Under the pieces are notes generated by a model. That model was not told the origin of the DNA, ran no database searches, and saw only the letters and a list, made by a program, of their open reading frames with translations. Shown here piece after piece: positions 8,944-18,080 of a stretch of DNA of 64,000 nucleotides (within the stretch, counting starts at the first letter, position 1; each line of letters opens with the position of its first letter). Source of the DNA: Rhizobiales bacterium 2SD (lineage in GTDB: Bacteria; Pseudomonadota; Alphaproteobacteria; Rhizobiales; Beijerinckiaceae); NCBI GenBank assembly GCA_005502805.1, contig SCMY01000016.1:1-64000 (forward strand). Direction: 5' to 3'. A program made the translations under genes and the position numbers.

Positions 8944-9264
8944 ATGCCACGCGGTGACAAGTCGAAATATACCGACAAGCAGGAGCGCAAGGCCGACCAT
9001 ATCGCCGAGGGCTACGAAAAGCGCGGCGTCTCCGAGAAGGAGGCTGAGCGCCGGGCCTGGGCGACTGTCAACAAGGACGATGGCGGCGGCAGGAAGGCCG
9101 GCGGTTCCGGCCGCGGCAAGGAGACGGGCAATCCCGCGGCGCATAAGGGCGGACGCAAGGGCGGGAAGGCCGCAGCCTCGCGCTCGGCCGAAGAGCGTTC
9201 GGCTTCGGCGAAGAAGGCCGCGGCGACCCGCAAACGCAATGCCGAACATCGCGCGAGCCACTAG
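8944..9264 (+). CDS. Small Lys/Arg-rich basic protein, plasmid-stabilisation-like
   Basis: 106 residues. The first half (KQERKADHIAEGYEKRGVSE, RRAWATVNK) matches a small family often labelled plasmid stabilisation protein in rhizobia. The second half is a very basic Gly/Lys/Ala tail, so nucleic-acid binding is plausible. The ATG at 8944 has GAGGAG 6 nt upstream. It lies 10 nt after the YflT-like gene. No toxin partner is seen, so the family label should not be taken as an addiction system. Confidence 0.65.
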   Translation: MPRGDKSKYTDKQERKADHIAEGYEKRGVSEKEAERRAWATVNKDDGGGRKAGGSGRGKETGNPAAHKGGRKGGKAAASRSAEERSASAKKAAATRKRNAEHRASH

Positions 9265-9290
9265 CTCGCGCATGCTCGCCGAGGAGGCCG

Positions 9291-9791
9291 ATGATGCCAA
9301 CGATCATCCGCCGTTATCGCTGCTTCGAGGATGCCCGGAACGTCGTCGTCCGATTGTCCGAACAAGGCATTCCCGCGGACCGAATCGGTCTGGTCGGCCG
9401 CCAGGAAACCGGAGAAGACAATACCGCCGCCGGCGCTGGGCTGGGTGGTGCCGCCGGCGCCGCAACGGGCTTCGTCCTGAGCCTCGGCGCTCTCAGTCTG
9501 CCCGGCGTCGGCCCCGTCATCGCCGCGGGCTGGCTCCTAGGCGGCGCCGCGGTCGGTGCGCTCGCAGGGGGAATCGCCGGCGCCCTGGTCGATGCCGGCG
9601 TGGCAAAACCGGATGCGCAGCGTCACGCCGAGGCCGTGAGGGCGGGGGCCGCAGTGGTTGCCGTCCGGGCCGAGCCGCAGGACATTGCCCGGGTCGAAGC
9701 GGTCATGAATGCCGCGCGGCCGATCACCGAGACACCGGTCGAACCCGGCGACAGCGAAAGTCCGCAAGACCTGTCAAAAGCCGTCTCCTGA
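9291..9791 (+). CDS. General stress protein, YflT/GSP17M-like (paralogue)
   Basis: 166 residues, with the same architecture as the protein at 8397: N-terminal TIIRRYRCFEDARNVVVRLS and IGLVGRQ, a Gly/Ala-rich core (GGAAVGALAGGIAGALVDAG), and a C-terminal AEAVRAGAAVVAVRAEP. Duplication within one operon is the simplest explanation. GAGGAGG lies just upstream of two adjacent ATGs (9291 and 9294), so the exact start is uncertain by one codon. Confidence 0.75.
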   Translation: MMPTIIRRYRCFEDARNVVVRLSEQGIPADRIGLVGRQETGEDNTAAGAGLGGAAGAATGFVLSLGALSLPGVGPVIAAGWLLGGAAVGALAGGIAGALVDAGVAKPDAQRHAEAVRAGAAVVAVRAEPQDIARVEAVMNAARPITETPVEPGDSESPQDLSKAVS

Positions 9792-9893
9792 CATCGCCGA
9801 TCGAAGGACTGGCGGCATTCGGTGAGCCGTCCGCGAGGAGCGTGACTAATCCATGTTAGTGCGCGTTCGCTGAGCGCATCCGACATGATTGTC

Positions 9894-10118
9894 ATGCCGT
9901 TCTCATCCCTCAGCGATCCCCACGAAATAGCTCGGGCGCATGCCGCCCTCGAGCAGGTCTGGGCCGAGATCGAGCGGCTGGGGATCGATCTGCGCGGCTC
10001 GCCCGATGGCGAGCGCGTGAGGGCAGCCCAGATCGTCGTCGGCCTCCTGACGCAGACCGCCTCCGATGACGATCTTGTCCGGTTGGCCGTGGCCCGCTTC
10101 ATCGACATGAACGGCTGA
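9894..10118 (+). CDS. Small acidic protein, unknown function
   Basis: 74 residues beginning MPFSSLSDPHEIARAHAALE. It is paralogous to the protein at 32816, which begins MPFSSLTDPIDLARAEAALE, and both end in a DDL(V/A)xxAVxRF-type segment. This conserved pair supports the start at 9894 rather than the ATG three codons earlier. Soluble and helical, with no known domain. It is 17 nt upstream of the first Crp/Fnr gene. Confidence 0.6.
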   Translation: MPFSSLSDPHEIARAHAALEQVWAEIERLGIDLRGSPDGERVRAAQIVVGLLTQTASDDDLVRLAVARFIDMNG

Positions 10119-10135
10119 GGGGCGGCATCCTGCCC

Positions 10136-10864
10136 ATGTCGGACATCGAAGTGCTGCTGCGGATGCTCTCGCGCCGCGACGAGCTCACGGCGGAAGAGAT
10201 GAGACTCCTGGCGGCTCTGCCGAAAAGGAGGCGCCTGTTCGCGCGCGGGGAGACGATCATTCCCTCGCATGCCGAGCCAACCGAATGCGGACTCCTCGTC
10301 GAAGGCTTTGCCGGCCGCGAAATCATGGTCGGCGACGGCGGACGTCAGCTTACTGCGGTCAAGGTTCCAGGAGACCTTCTCGATCTTTGCACCCTGTTGA
10401 TGCGGGTCACCGACCATGCCGTGGTCGCGCTCACATCCTGCGTGGTGAGCTTCATCTCTCACCGCGAGCTGCTGCTCGTGATCGAGGGTTGCCCGCATCT
10501 GGGGCGCCTGCTCTGGCTCACCACCACCCTCGATGGCGCCATCCAGCGCAACATGTCGGTGAACGTTGGTCGCCGGGACGCGCTGACACGCATGGCCAAC
10601 CTGATCTGCGACCTCTATCACAGGCTTGAGATCGTCGGCCTCGCCGAACGCCATGCGATGCGGATTCCGCTCAGTCAGGCGACCTTGGGCGATCTGCTCG
10701 GCATCTCCGCGGTCCACGTCAATCGTACGCTCCAGACTTTGCGGCGGCGAAAGGTGGTGAGCTGGAATACGTCCGGTGACGTGGTGATCCGGGACTATAA
10801 TAGGCTGGCCGCTATCGCCGGTTTCGATCCGGTCTATCTCAATCTCGTCAAGCTCTCGCGCTAG
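10136..10864 (+). CDS. Crp/Fnr-family transcriptional regulator
   Basis: 242 residues: an N-terminal cyclic-nucleotide-binding-like barrel (FARGETIIPSHAEPTECGLL, AVKVPGDLLDL) and a C-terminal winged helix (LSQATLGDLLGISAVHVNRT). The recognition helix (ISAVHVNRTL) lacks the Glu-x-x-Ser-Arg pattern of FNR/FixK, so its operator should differ from TTGA-N6-TCAA. There is no N-terminal cysteine cluster. It is followed 120 nt later by a close paralogue. Confidence 0.85.
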   Translation: MSDIEVLLRMLSRRDELTAEEMRLLAALPKRRRLFARGETIIPSHAEPTECGLLVEGFAGREIMVGDGGRQLTAVKVPGDLLDLCTLLMRVTDHAVVALTSCVVSFISHRELLLVIEGCPHLGRLLWLTTTLDGAIQRNMSVNVGRRDALTRMANLICDLYHRLEIVGLAERHAMRIPLSQATLGDLLGISAVHVNRTLQTLRRRKVVSWNTSGDVVIRDYNRLAAIAGFDPVYLNLVKLSR

Positions 10865-10984
10865 ATGCGAAGAGGTCGTGGAGTGGCCGCCGGTCCGGTC
10901 CGGGCGCTCGGTTGCATGCCCTGGCTGATCAGCAGAGGATGCCGTCGGCTTGATCGTGGGCCAGCCTCAGCTGGGAGCGGAGCT

Positions 10985-11710
10985 ATGCCGGCGATCGAGC
11001 TGCTCGTGCGGATGCTGTCGCGGCGGGACGTCCTGTCCGAGGCCGAGCGTCAGCGAATCCATGCCCTCCCATTCAGGGAGAAACTGTTCGCCAAGGGCGA
11101 ATCGATCGTCGTTTCCCATACCGAACCACAGGAAAGCTGCCTTCTCCTCTCGGGCATCGCAGGGCGCGAGATCATCCTGGAGGATGGTGGGCGGCAGATC
11201 ACGGCGCTGCAGGTGGCGGGCGATTTCGTCGATCTGCACGGCCTGGTGCTGAAGCGGATGGATCATGGCGTCCTGGCGCTTACCGACTGCCAGGTCGCGA
11301 ACGTCGCGCACGGCGAACTGATCAAGCTGGGCGAAGACATGCCCCATCTCATGCGCCTGTTCTGGCTTTCGACGCTGATCGACGGCGCGATCCAGCGGAA
11401 CTGGACCGCCAGCATGGGACGCAGGAATGCGCTCAGCCAGCTCGCTCATCTTCTCTGCGAGCTCTATCTGCGCCTGGAGGTGGTCGGCCTGGCGAAGGAC
11501 GGCCAGATGCGGCTGCACCTGTCGCAGCTGGTGCTCGCCGATGTCCTGGGTCTTTCTGCCGTCCATGTGAACCGGACCTTGCAGAGCCTGCGGCGCCAGG
11601 GCCTCGTCGAGTGGCTGGGAAGCGACGTCACCATCCGGGATTTCGATAAGTTGGCCGAATTGTCCGATTTCGACCAAACCTATCTGAATCTCATCCGCCT
11701 GCCACGCTGA
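10985..11710 (+). CDS. Crp/Fnr-family transcriptional regulator (tandem paralogue)
   Basis: 241 residues, alignable end to end with the gene at 10136. Both start with a short run ending LLVRMLSRRD or LLRMLSRRD, both have the GREI barrel strand, and both carry a LGLSAVHVNRTLQ-type recognition helix. A tandem duplication is the likely origin. The ATG at 10985 has GGAG 6 nt upstream. The ligand is unknown. Confidence 0.85.
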   Translation: MPAIELLVRMLSRRDVLSEAERQRIHALPFREKLFAKGESIVVSHTEPQESCLLLSGIAGREIILEDGGRQITALQVAGDFVDLHGLVLKRMDHGVLALTDCQVANVAHGELIKLGEDMPHLMRLFWLSTLIDGAIQRNWTASMGRRNALSQLAHLLCELYLRLEVVGLAKDGQMRLHLSQLVLADVLGLSAVHVNRTLQSLRRQGLVEWLGSDVTIRDFDKLAELSDFDQTYLNLIRLPR

Positions 11711-11737
11711 TGCGTATCGCTATTGCAGGAGGTGGCC

Positions 11738-11983
11738 ATGGCCCGCTTCTTCTTCGACAGCTCGGCAGGTGCCGCCCGCGTACCCGACGATATCGGGCTG
11801 GAGCTTCCGGATTTCGAGGCTGCCAGGCAGCACGCGCTGGCCGGCCTGCTCGACCTTGTTCGCGAGGAGATCGGGACCGTCGCGACGAGCTTCGCGATTT
11901 CGGTGCGCGACGAGGCTGGTACGGAAGTCTATCAGGCGAACCTGACTTTCTCGGAGCGCAGCCCTACGCAGCCGGCCAGATGA
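11738..11983 (+). CDS. DUF6894-type small protein
   Basis: 81 residues beginning MARFFFDSSAG, then VPDDIGLELPDFEAARQHA and a C-terminal FAISVRDEAGTEVYQANLTF. This two-part pattern is that of a common rhizobial family of unknown function (DUF6894). AGGAGG lies 5 nt before the ATG at 11738. It is 27 nt after the second Crp/Fnr gene and may be cotranscribed. Confidence 0.7.
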   Translation: MARFFFDSSAGAARVPDDIGLELPDFEAARQHALAGLLDLVREEIGTVATSFAISVRDEAGTEVYQANLTFSERSPTQPAR

Positions 11984-11993
11984 CGGCTCCGGA

Positions 11994-13538
11994 TCACTCC
12001 GCTGCGAGCGAAGAGGTTTCATCGACAGGGCTGAGCGGGGAGATGGCCGGACCATTGAGGACCGAGCCGTCCGGCGCGAATTGCGAGCCGTGGCAAGGGC
12101 AGTCCCAGCAGCGCTCAAAGGAATTCCATTTGAGGTGGCAGCCGAGATGCGTGCAGACGGCCGAGCGCATCTGGACGGTGCCGCTCTCGTCGCGATACGC
12201 CGCGATCTTGCTCAGCCCCTCCCGGAGGATGCCGCCTTCGCCCGGGCCGAGCTCGTCGATGGAAGCGATATCGCCCGGCATGGCGTATTCGGCCATGTTC
12301 GTGACGGTGGTCGCGTTCTCGCTGAGAAAGGTACCGGCAGCTCTCGCCGGGGTGCGCCCGGGCAGGTAGACGGCCGCGTACTCACTGCCTTCGCCGGCGA
12401 TCATGGCGGGGATGATGAGGCTCGCAACGACGCCATGCGTGATCCCCTGGCCTGAATCGCCCGTCGTGACATAGGTGCGCTTGCTGGCCGGATCGAGCCC
12501 GATATAGGCGCCGTAATCGAGCGTATCCATCACTTGGCCGGACCAGCGGTGGGTCTCCGGCCCGAGTTCCGGCAGGAGCGTCCTGATCCAGGATTCGAGC
12601 GCGGCGAAGCGCTTCGGCGCATCGTCGGCTTCGCCGGTCTTGTGGTCCTCGCCACCGACGATCAGAAGATCCTTGTCGTCCGCGCCGGCGGTCAGGCGGA
12701 CATAATGATAGGGGTCTGCGGTGTCCCAGTAGAGGGCGTCGGCGAGCTGCCCGCGCTCGATCTGGAAGGCCATCGCATAGGTTCGGTAGGGCGCCTGCTT
12801 GGTGTGATAGGCGAAGCGGGCATGGACCGGCGAATTCGTCGCGACGACGACGTGGCTGGCCGAAACCGTATGTCCTCCCGCAACCGCCAGGCGGACGCCA
12901 TCCTCGTTCTCCGTGATCTCATCCACCGCCGAATCGGCGTGCAGCACTCCGCCTTGCCCGATAATCGCTTTGCAAAGACCATTCAGGTATCGAAGCGGGT
13001 GAAAGGTCGCCTGCCTGGGGTAGCGCAGGCAGGGCGTCTGCTCGAGAGTCTGCAGGGGCAGGCCGGTCTGGCGCAGGACCTCGACGCCGAGCTTGCCGGC
13101 CGCTTCGACCTCGTCGTCGAGGACGGATTCTTCATTGTCCGGATCAAGGAAAAGGATGCCGTCGAGGCGCCGGAACTCGCAGTCGATCTCATCGCGCTTC
13201 ACGATCTGCTCGATTCGGTCGACGGCCGCACTCTGGCTGGCCTGGAAACCGCGCGCTTCGTCGAGCTCGCGCATCGACAGCAGGCTCGCCAGGGAATCGT
13301 CGCAGATCGGCGCGAGATGGGCGGTCGTGCGCGCGGTCATGCCGCCGGCGATCCTGCCGCGATCCAGGACGATGACCGAGAGGCCACGCTGAAGCAGCTC
13401 ATAGGCGATCGACAGCCCGGCGATACCGGACCCGACGATGGCGACATCGGCGCTCGCATCCGCTGCCAGCGGCCTGGCATCGGGCGCGACCTCGACATCC
13501 ATCCAGACCGAGCGGCTATGTTCGTCCCAGGCGTTCAT
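11994..13538 (-). CDS. FAD-dependent oxidoreductase with C-terminal Rieske domain
   Basis: 514 residues. N-terminal FAD-binding motif VAIVGSGIAGLSIAYELLQR at about residue 35, then a DAO-type oxidoreductase body. The C-terminal ~100 residues are a Rieske [2Fe-2S] domain with both ligand pairs visible, CTHLGCH and CPCHGSQF. This architecture (DadA-like plus Rieske) is known but its substrates are mostly undefined. It lies 34 nt downstream of the ThDP enzyme on the same strand, so the two may work in one redox pathway. Confidence 0.88.
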   Translation of the reverse strand: MNAWDEHSRSVWMDVEVAPDARPLAADASADVAIVGSGIAGLSIAYELLQRGLSVIVLDRGRIAGGMTARTTAHLAPICDDSLASLLSMRELDEARGFQASQSAAVDRIEQIVKRDEIDCEFRRLDGILFLDPDNEESVLDDEVEAAGKLGVEVLRQTGLPLQTLEQTPCLRYPRQATFHPLRYLNGLCKAIIGQGGVLHADSAVDEITENEDGVRLAVAGGHTVSASHVVVATNSPVHARFAYHTKQAPYRTYAMAFQIERGQLADALYWDTADPYHYVRLTAGADDKDLLIVGGEDHKTGEADDAPKRFAALESWIRTLLPELGPETHRWSGQVMDTLDYGAYIGLDPASKRTYVTTGDSGQGITHGVVASLIIPAMIAGEGSEYAAVYLPGRTPARAAGTFLSENATTVTNMAEYAMPGDIASIDELGPGEGGILREGLSKIAAYRDESGTVQMRSAVCTHLGCHLKWNSFERCWDCPCHGSQFAPDGSVLNGPAISPLSPVDETSSLAAE

Positions 13539-13572
13539 GGCGACCTCCGCGGATCGAGACAGCGATGCGATG

Positions 13573-15330
13573 TCACGGCTTTGCGCCCGTCACCGACAAT
13601 GGCTCGCGGTCGAGCGCGCGCTCGATCGCCTCGTGGCCCGGCGTCTCCGGCAGCGCCTGGCGGAAATTCCGGGCGTAGTCCTCGGGCATGGACGGCGGCA
13701 TCATCGGCACGGCCGGATCGACCTCCGCCTCGATCAGGACGGGGCCGGACGTCGCCAGCGCCTCGTCCATGATCCGGTCGAGCTCCGAGGGTTCGCGGAT
13801 GCTGAAGCCGCGCAGACCCATCGCTTCGGCCGCCTTGGCGAAGTCGATCGGCTGCAGCTCGCAGCCGAATTGCGGATTGCCCAGAAACATCATCTGCTCC
13901 CAAGCGATCTGGTTGAGCATGTTGTTCTTGATCACCAAGAGCTTGATCGACAGCCCGTAGCGGACGGCGGTCGAAAGCTCGCCCAGCTGCATGGCGAGCC
14001 CGCCATCGCCGACGATGGCGAAAACCGGCCGCCGCGGATGAGCCAAGGCCGCAGCAAGCGCATAGGGCAGCCCGCAGGCCATCGAGGCCAGATTGCCGGA
14101 GACTCCGTAAGCCTGACCGTCGCGCAGATCGACATGCCGGGCGGCGAGCTCGGTGTTCTGGCCGGAGTCGCTGACGAGAATGGCGCCGTCCGGCAGGCCC
14201 CGGCCGAAGGCACGGGCGACGGCCTGCGGCCGCAGCGGCTTGTGGCTGGCCTCCTCCGCCTCAGCCATCAGCTCCCGCCAGTGCCTCATCGCTTCCTGGC
14301 TTTCCTCGAGGAAACTGCGATCCGCCTTGCGCTCAAGCCGGCTGGCCAGGCGGCTCAAGGTCAGGGTGGCGTCGCCCACGAGCCCGGCTTCGACCGGGAA
14401 GCGCAAACCGATGCGCTCGGCCTCACGGTCGATCTGGACGCCGCGGGCCGATCCCGGCTCGGGATAGTATTCGAGATAGGGAAAACTGGAGCCGACGATC
14501 AGCAGAGCATCGCACCTCCTCATGGCCTGCTGCGAGGGTAGGGTGCCCAGCAGACCGATGCCGCCGGTGCAGTGGGGATGATCGTCGGGGAGGGCCGCCT
14601 TGCCGAGCAGCGCCTTGGCGACGGGGGCAGCCAGCAGATCAGCGACCTGTGCCAGCTCCTCGCGCGCTCCGAGGGCGCCCCGCCCGGCGAGGATCGCGAC
14701 CCGGCTCGCGCCGTTGAGAATGGCGGCAGCGGCATCGAGCTCCTCGTCGTCAGGGACACGCTCGCCCTGGAACCAGCGATCGGGCACGTGCTTCGGCCGA
14801 TTGCGGCGCGAGCGTTCGCTCTCGCCGAGGGCGCGTTCCTGAATGTCGTTGGCGATGGAGAGATGGGCGACGCCGCGGCGAGCCAACGCCGTCCTGCAGG
14901 CGAGGCCGGCGAGATTCTCCATATGGGCAGCGTCGCTCACCTGGGCGTTGAACACGGCGACATCGGCGAAAACCTTGGTCAGGTCGACATCCTGCTGCGT
15001 GCAGGTCTCGATCAGGTCGTGAAACTGCATGCCGGTGATGGCGAGAACGGGGGCCTGGTCGAGCTTGGCGTCGTAGAGGCCGGTGAGCAGATGCGTGCCG
15101 CCTGGGCCCGAGGTTGCCAGGCAGACACCGAGCTTGCCGGTCCATTTCGCATAGGCGCTGGCCATGAAGGCTGCGGTTTCCTCATGCCGGGTCTGGATGA
15201 AGCGGATTCGGTCCTGCCGTTGGCGCAAGGCTTCCATCACACCGTTGATACCGTCTCCAGGCAGGCCGAAAACGAACTCGACATCCCAGGAGATCAGCGT
15301 GTCCACGAGGACGTCCGCGGTATTGGGCAT
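13573..15330 (-). CDS. ThDP-dependent enzyme, pyruvate oxidase/acetolactate synthase type
   Basis: 585 residues, full length for the family. The activating Glu is at residue 50 (TRHEETAAF). Next come the central FAD/nucleotide domain and the ThDP/Mg site GDGGLAMQLGELST followed by KNN about 25 residues on. The order and the QxPVLAITGMQFHDL segment fit pyruvate oxidase or the quinone-dependent pyruvate dehydrogenase PoxB better than biosynthetic acetolactate synthase. No small regulatory subunit is adjacent. It is probably the first gene of an operon with the FAD/Rieske gene. Confidence 0.82.
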   Translation of the reverse strand: MPNTADVLVDTLISWDVEFVFGLPGDGINGVMEALRQRQDRIRFIQTRHEETAAFMASAYAKWTGKLGVCLATSGPGGTHLLTGLYDAKLDQAPVLAITGMQFHDLIETCTQQDVDLTKVFADVAVFNAQVSDAAHMENLAGLACRTALARRGVAHLSIANDIQERALGESERSRRNRPKHVPDRWFQGERVPDDEELDAAAAILNGASRVAILAGRGALGAREELAQVADLLAAPVAKALLGKAALPDDHPHCTGGIGLLGTLPSQQAMRRCDALLIVGSSFPYLEYYPEPGSARGVQIDREAERIGLRFPVEAGLVGDATLTLSRLASRLERKADRSFLEESQEAMRHWRELMAEAEEASHKPLRPQAVARAFGRGLPDGAILVSDSGQNTELAARHVDLRDGQAYGVSGNLASMACGLPYALAAALAHPRRPVFAIVGDGGLAMQLGELSTAVRYGLSIKLLVIKNNMLNQIAWEQMMFLGNPQFGCELQPIDFAKAAEAMGLRGFSIREPSELDRIMDEALATSGPVLIEAEVDPAVPMMPPSMPEDYARNFRQALPETPGHEAIERALDREPLSVTGAKP

Positions 15331-15554
15331 CGGCTTCTTCCTCCAGACGCAGCACGTTCTCCCAGCAGTTAGGGAACGCCCTGTGATGAAACCGGGGTCC
15401 GGCTTGGCCGGCCGGCTGTGCGTTGGCGTACCAAGCTCGCGACCGCGTGCTCCCTGCGAGGAACGTCCGGATCGGCCAGGAACCGATCAGCTCTCCCGTG
15501 CTTGATGGATGAGGCCCAAGCGAATGTCGGGCTCGGGCACATGCGGGCACGAGG

Positions 15555-16499
15555 ATGAGCAAGCAGCGACGCGCAAATGGCGGTCTAAAGCAGGGACAGC
15601 GGGCCGCGATCCATATCGGGGTGTCCGGCTGGACCTATGCGCCGTGGCGGGGACATTTCTATCCGGAAGGGTTGGTGCAGAAGCACGAACTGGCCTTTGC
15701 CGCGCGGCAATTCCCGGCGCTGGAGGTCAACGGCACCTTCTACGGCCTGCAGAAGCCGGACGCTTTTGGGCGCTGGGCGGAGGCGACGCCCGAGGGTTTT
15801 GTCTTCGCGGTGAAAGCGTCACGGTACATCACCCATATGCGGCGCCTGAGGGAGATCGAGACGCCGCTCGCCAATTTCCTCGCCTCCGGCGTACTTCGGC
15901 TAGGACCGAAGCTGGGGCCGCTGCTCTGGCAGTTCCCGCCGAGCTTTCGCTTCGATCCGCAGTTGATGGCCGATTTCCTCGCGCTGCTCCCAAAGGACAC
16001 GGATGCGGCAGCAGCCTTGGCGCAAAAGCACGACGACAGGCTCGAGGGCAGGGCCTGGCTGCAGGTCGATGCCAAACGGCCGCTCCGCCATGCGGTCGAG
16101 ATCCGCCATGAGAGCTTCCGCGATCCGGCCTTCGTCGACCTGCTGCACCGGCATGGCGTTGCGCTGGTCTGTGCCGACACGGTCGACTGGCCCCGGCTGA
16201 TGGACCTGACCGCCGACTTCGTCTACTGCCGCCTGCACGGTTCGGCGGAGCTCTACAGGTCGCGCTACGACAAGACGGAGCTCGAGCGCTGGGCTGCGCG
16301 CATCGAGGCCTGGGCGCGGGGCGAGCCGATGCGCGATGGGGATTTCGCCGGGGATCCCGGTGGCGCCTCCGTGCAGCCGCGCGAGGTCTTCCTCTTCTTC
16401 GACAACACTGACAAGCGCCACGCCCCGGATGACGCTGCCAGCCTGATGCGAATGCTGCAGCTGGTCTGGAACCCCGAGGAAGACAAGCAAGCTGCTTGA
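15555..16499 (+). CDS. DUF72 family protein
   Basis: 314 residues with the family hallmarks: GVSGWTYAPWRGHFYP near the N-terminus, NGTFYGLQKPDAFGRWAEAT, the KASRYITHMRRL segment, and YCRLHGSAELYRSRYDKTEL near the C-terminus. The fold is a TIM-barrel-like YecE type with no established activity. It is upstream of the phospholipase-D gene on the same strand, 39 nt apart. Confidence 0.85.
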   Translation: MSKQRRANGGLKQGQRAAIHIGVSGWTYAPWRGHFYPEGLVQKHELAFAARQFPALEVNGTFYGLQKPDAFGRWAEATPEGFVFAVKASRYITHMRRLREIETPLANFLASGVLRLGPKLGPLLWQFPPSFRFDPQLMADFLALLPKDTDAAAALAQKHDDRLEGRAWLQVDAKRPLRHAVEIRHESFRDPAFVDLLHRHGVALVCADTVDWPRLMDLTADFVYCRLHGSAELYRSRYDKTELERWAARIEAWARGEPMRDGDFAGDPGGASVQPREVFLFFDNTDKRHAPDDAASLMRMLQLVWNPEEDKQAA

Positions 16500-16538
16500 G
16501 GCCGCCATGCTTGCGCGCGATGGCTCAAGCATGGCGGC

Positions 16539-18080
16539 ATGATGGGGAACAAAGCTGTTGCGCGAGACGTTGCGCGGTCCGTGATGAGCTTATCCTCGCG
16601 CTTGAACGCATTCTGGAAAGAGGGCCGGTCGCGGCACTCTGCGCCCCTGCAATCCCGGGCTCGGGTGTTCTGCCCCGGCCGCAACTGCTTCGAGGTCGTG
16701 CAGGCAAGGCGTGCTGCCGTCCTCATCGACGGCTGCGACTATTTCCGTCACCTCGAAAGCAGCCTTCGCCAAGCAAGGCAGTCGATCGTGATCATCGGCT
16801 GGGATTTCGACGGCCGCATCCGCCTGCGCCCGCAAGCCGGCGAGGATGAATCACCGCCGCTCGGCCCGCTGCTGCGCGCGCTGGTCGAGGCAAAGCCGGA
16901 GCTTTCCGTCCATATTCTGGTCTGGAGCGTCTCGGTCCTGCATGGGCCAAGCGCCATCGCGCCGGCGCTGTTCGGCAGCGATTGGCAGCATCACCCGCGC
17001 ATCCAGCTCAAGTTCGATACGCAGCACCCCTTCTACGGGTCGCACCATCAGAAGATCGTCTGCATCGATGGCGCTGTCGCCTTCGTCGGCGGTATGGATC
17101 TCACCGTCGGGCGTTGGGATACGCCGGAGCACCTAGCCGACGATCCACGCCGGATCGACTGCGATGGTGACCCCTATCCTCCCGTCCACGATGTTCAGAT
17201 GGTCTTCGATGGCCGCGCGGCTGCCGCAATATGCAGGATAGCGGCAGAACGCTGGCACGGCGCGACCGGAGAGCTCCCTGACTCGGCGGCGGCCGAGTGC
17301 GACCAACGCGGTGGCGGCCCATGGCCGGATGAGCTGCGGCCGGACTTCCGCGATGCGCCGATCGCCATCGCGCGGACCGAGCCGGCCTATGCCGGGCGCA
17401 GCGAGATTCACGAGTCATCGGCGCAAGCCATCGACATGATCATGGCCGCCGAAAGATCGATCTATATCGAAGCCCAATACCTGACCGCAAAAGCCATCGG
17501 CGCGGCACTGTCGCGTCGGCTCAAGGCTTCCGATGGCCCCGACATCGTCATCGTGATGACGCAGGAATCCCGCGGACTGCTCGAACGTCTGGCCATGTCG
17601 GAGAACCGTGATCGGCTGCTCCGCCGCTTGGCCCGGGCGGACCGCTTCGGCAGGCTTCGCGTCTTCTACCCGGTGGTCCCCCGCGAAAGCGGCGGCACGG
17701 TGGAGGTACTGGTCCATGCCAAGCTGATCGTCGTCGACGATCGGATAATCCGGGTCGGCTCCTCGAACCTCAACAATCGCTCGATAGGCCTCGATACCGA
17801 ATGCGATGTCGCGATCGAAGCAGGTGGCTCGGAAGATCGCAGAGCCATTGCTGGTATCCGCAACAGGCTGCTGGCCGAGCATCTGGATTGTTCGGCGAAC
17901 GAAGTCGATGCCGCAACCAAGGCCGCTGGACTCGCGGTCGCAGTCGATCGCCTCAATCAAAAGCCCCGCGGGCTCAGACCGTTCGACGTTGGCAAGTCGG
18001 GCGCCCCGTTCTACTCCCTTCCGGGAACGCGCTTTCTGGATCCCGTGCGGATGTTCCGCTTGCCCTGGCCGTTCCGCTAG
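16539..18080 (+). CDS. Phospholipase D/cardiolipin synthase-like protein (ClsB-like)
   Basis: 513 residues with two PLD catalytic repeats. The first is HHQKIVCIDGAVAFVGGMD and the second HAKLIVVDDRIIRVGSSNLN, each HxK-x4-D with the following Gly/Ser. Such proteins swap phosphatidyl groups at the membrane. The neighbouring YbhN-like and YbhP-like genes recreate the set found with E. coli clsB, which favours a ClsB-type role over a nuclease role. Its stop overlaps the stop of the convergent YbhN-like gene by a few bases. An internal ATG at 16584 is an alternative start. Confidence 0.82.
   Translation: MMGNKAVARDVARSVMSLSSRLNAFWKEGRSRHSAPLQSRARVFCPGRNCFEVVQARRAAVLIDGCDYFRHLESSLRQARQSIVIIGWDFDGRIRLRPQAGEDESPPLGPLLRALVEAKPELSVHILVWSVSVLHGPSAIAPALFGSDWQHHPRIQLKFDTQHPFYGSHHQKIVCIDGAVAFVGGMDLTVGRWDTPEHLADDPRRIDCDGDPYPPVHDVQMVFDGRAAAAICRIAAERWHGATGELPDSAAAECDQRGGGPWPDELRPDFRDAPIAIARTEPAYAGRSEIHESSAQAIDMIMAAERSIYIEAQYLTAKAIGAALSRRLKASDGPDIVIVMTQESRGLLERLAMSENRDRLLRRLARADRFGRLRVFYPVVPRESGGTVEVLVHAKLIVVDDRIIRVGSSNLNNRSIGLDTECDVAIEAGGSEDRRAIAGIRNRLLAEHLDCSANEVDAATKAAGLAVAVDRLNQKPRGLRPFDVGKSGAPFYSLPGTRFLDPVRMFRLPWPFR

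Noticed and set aside
8944..9264. Toxin-antitoxin system from the plasmid-stabilisation-like label
   Set aside because: No toxin or antitoxin partner nearby; the protein is a small basic stress-type protein.
12534..15372. Long plus-strand frames over the FAD/Rieske and ThDP genes
   Set aside because: Antisense shadows; the minus strand has FAD, Rieske and ThDP motifs.
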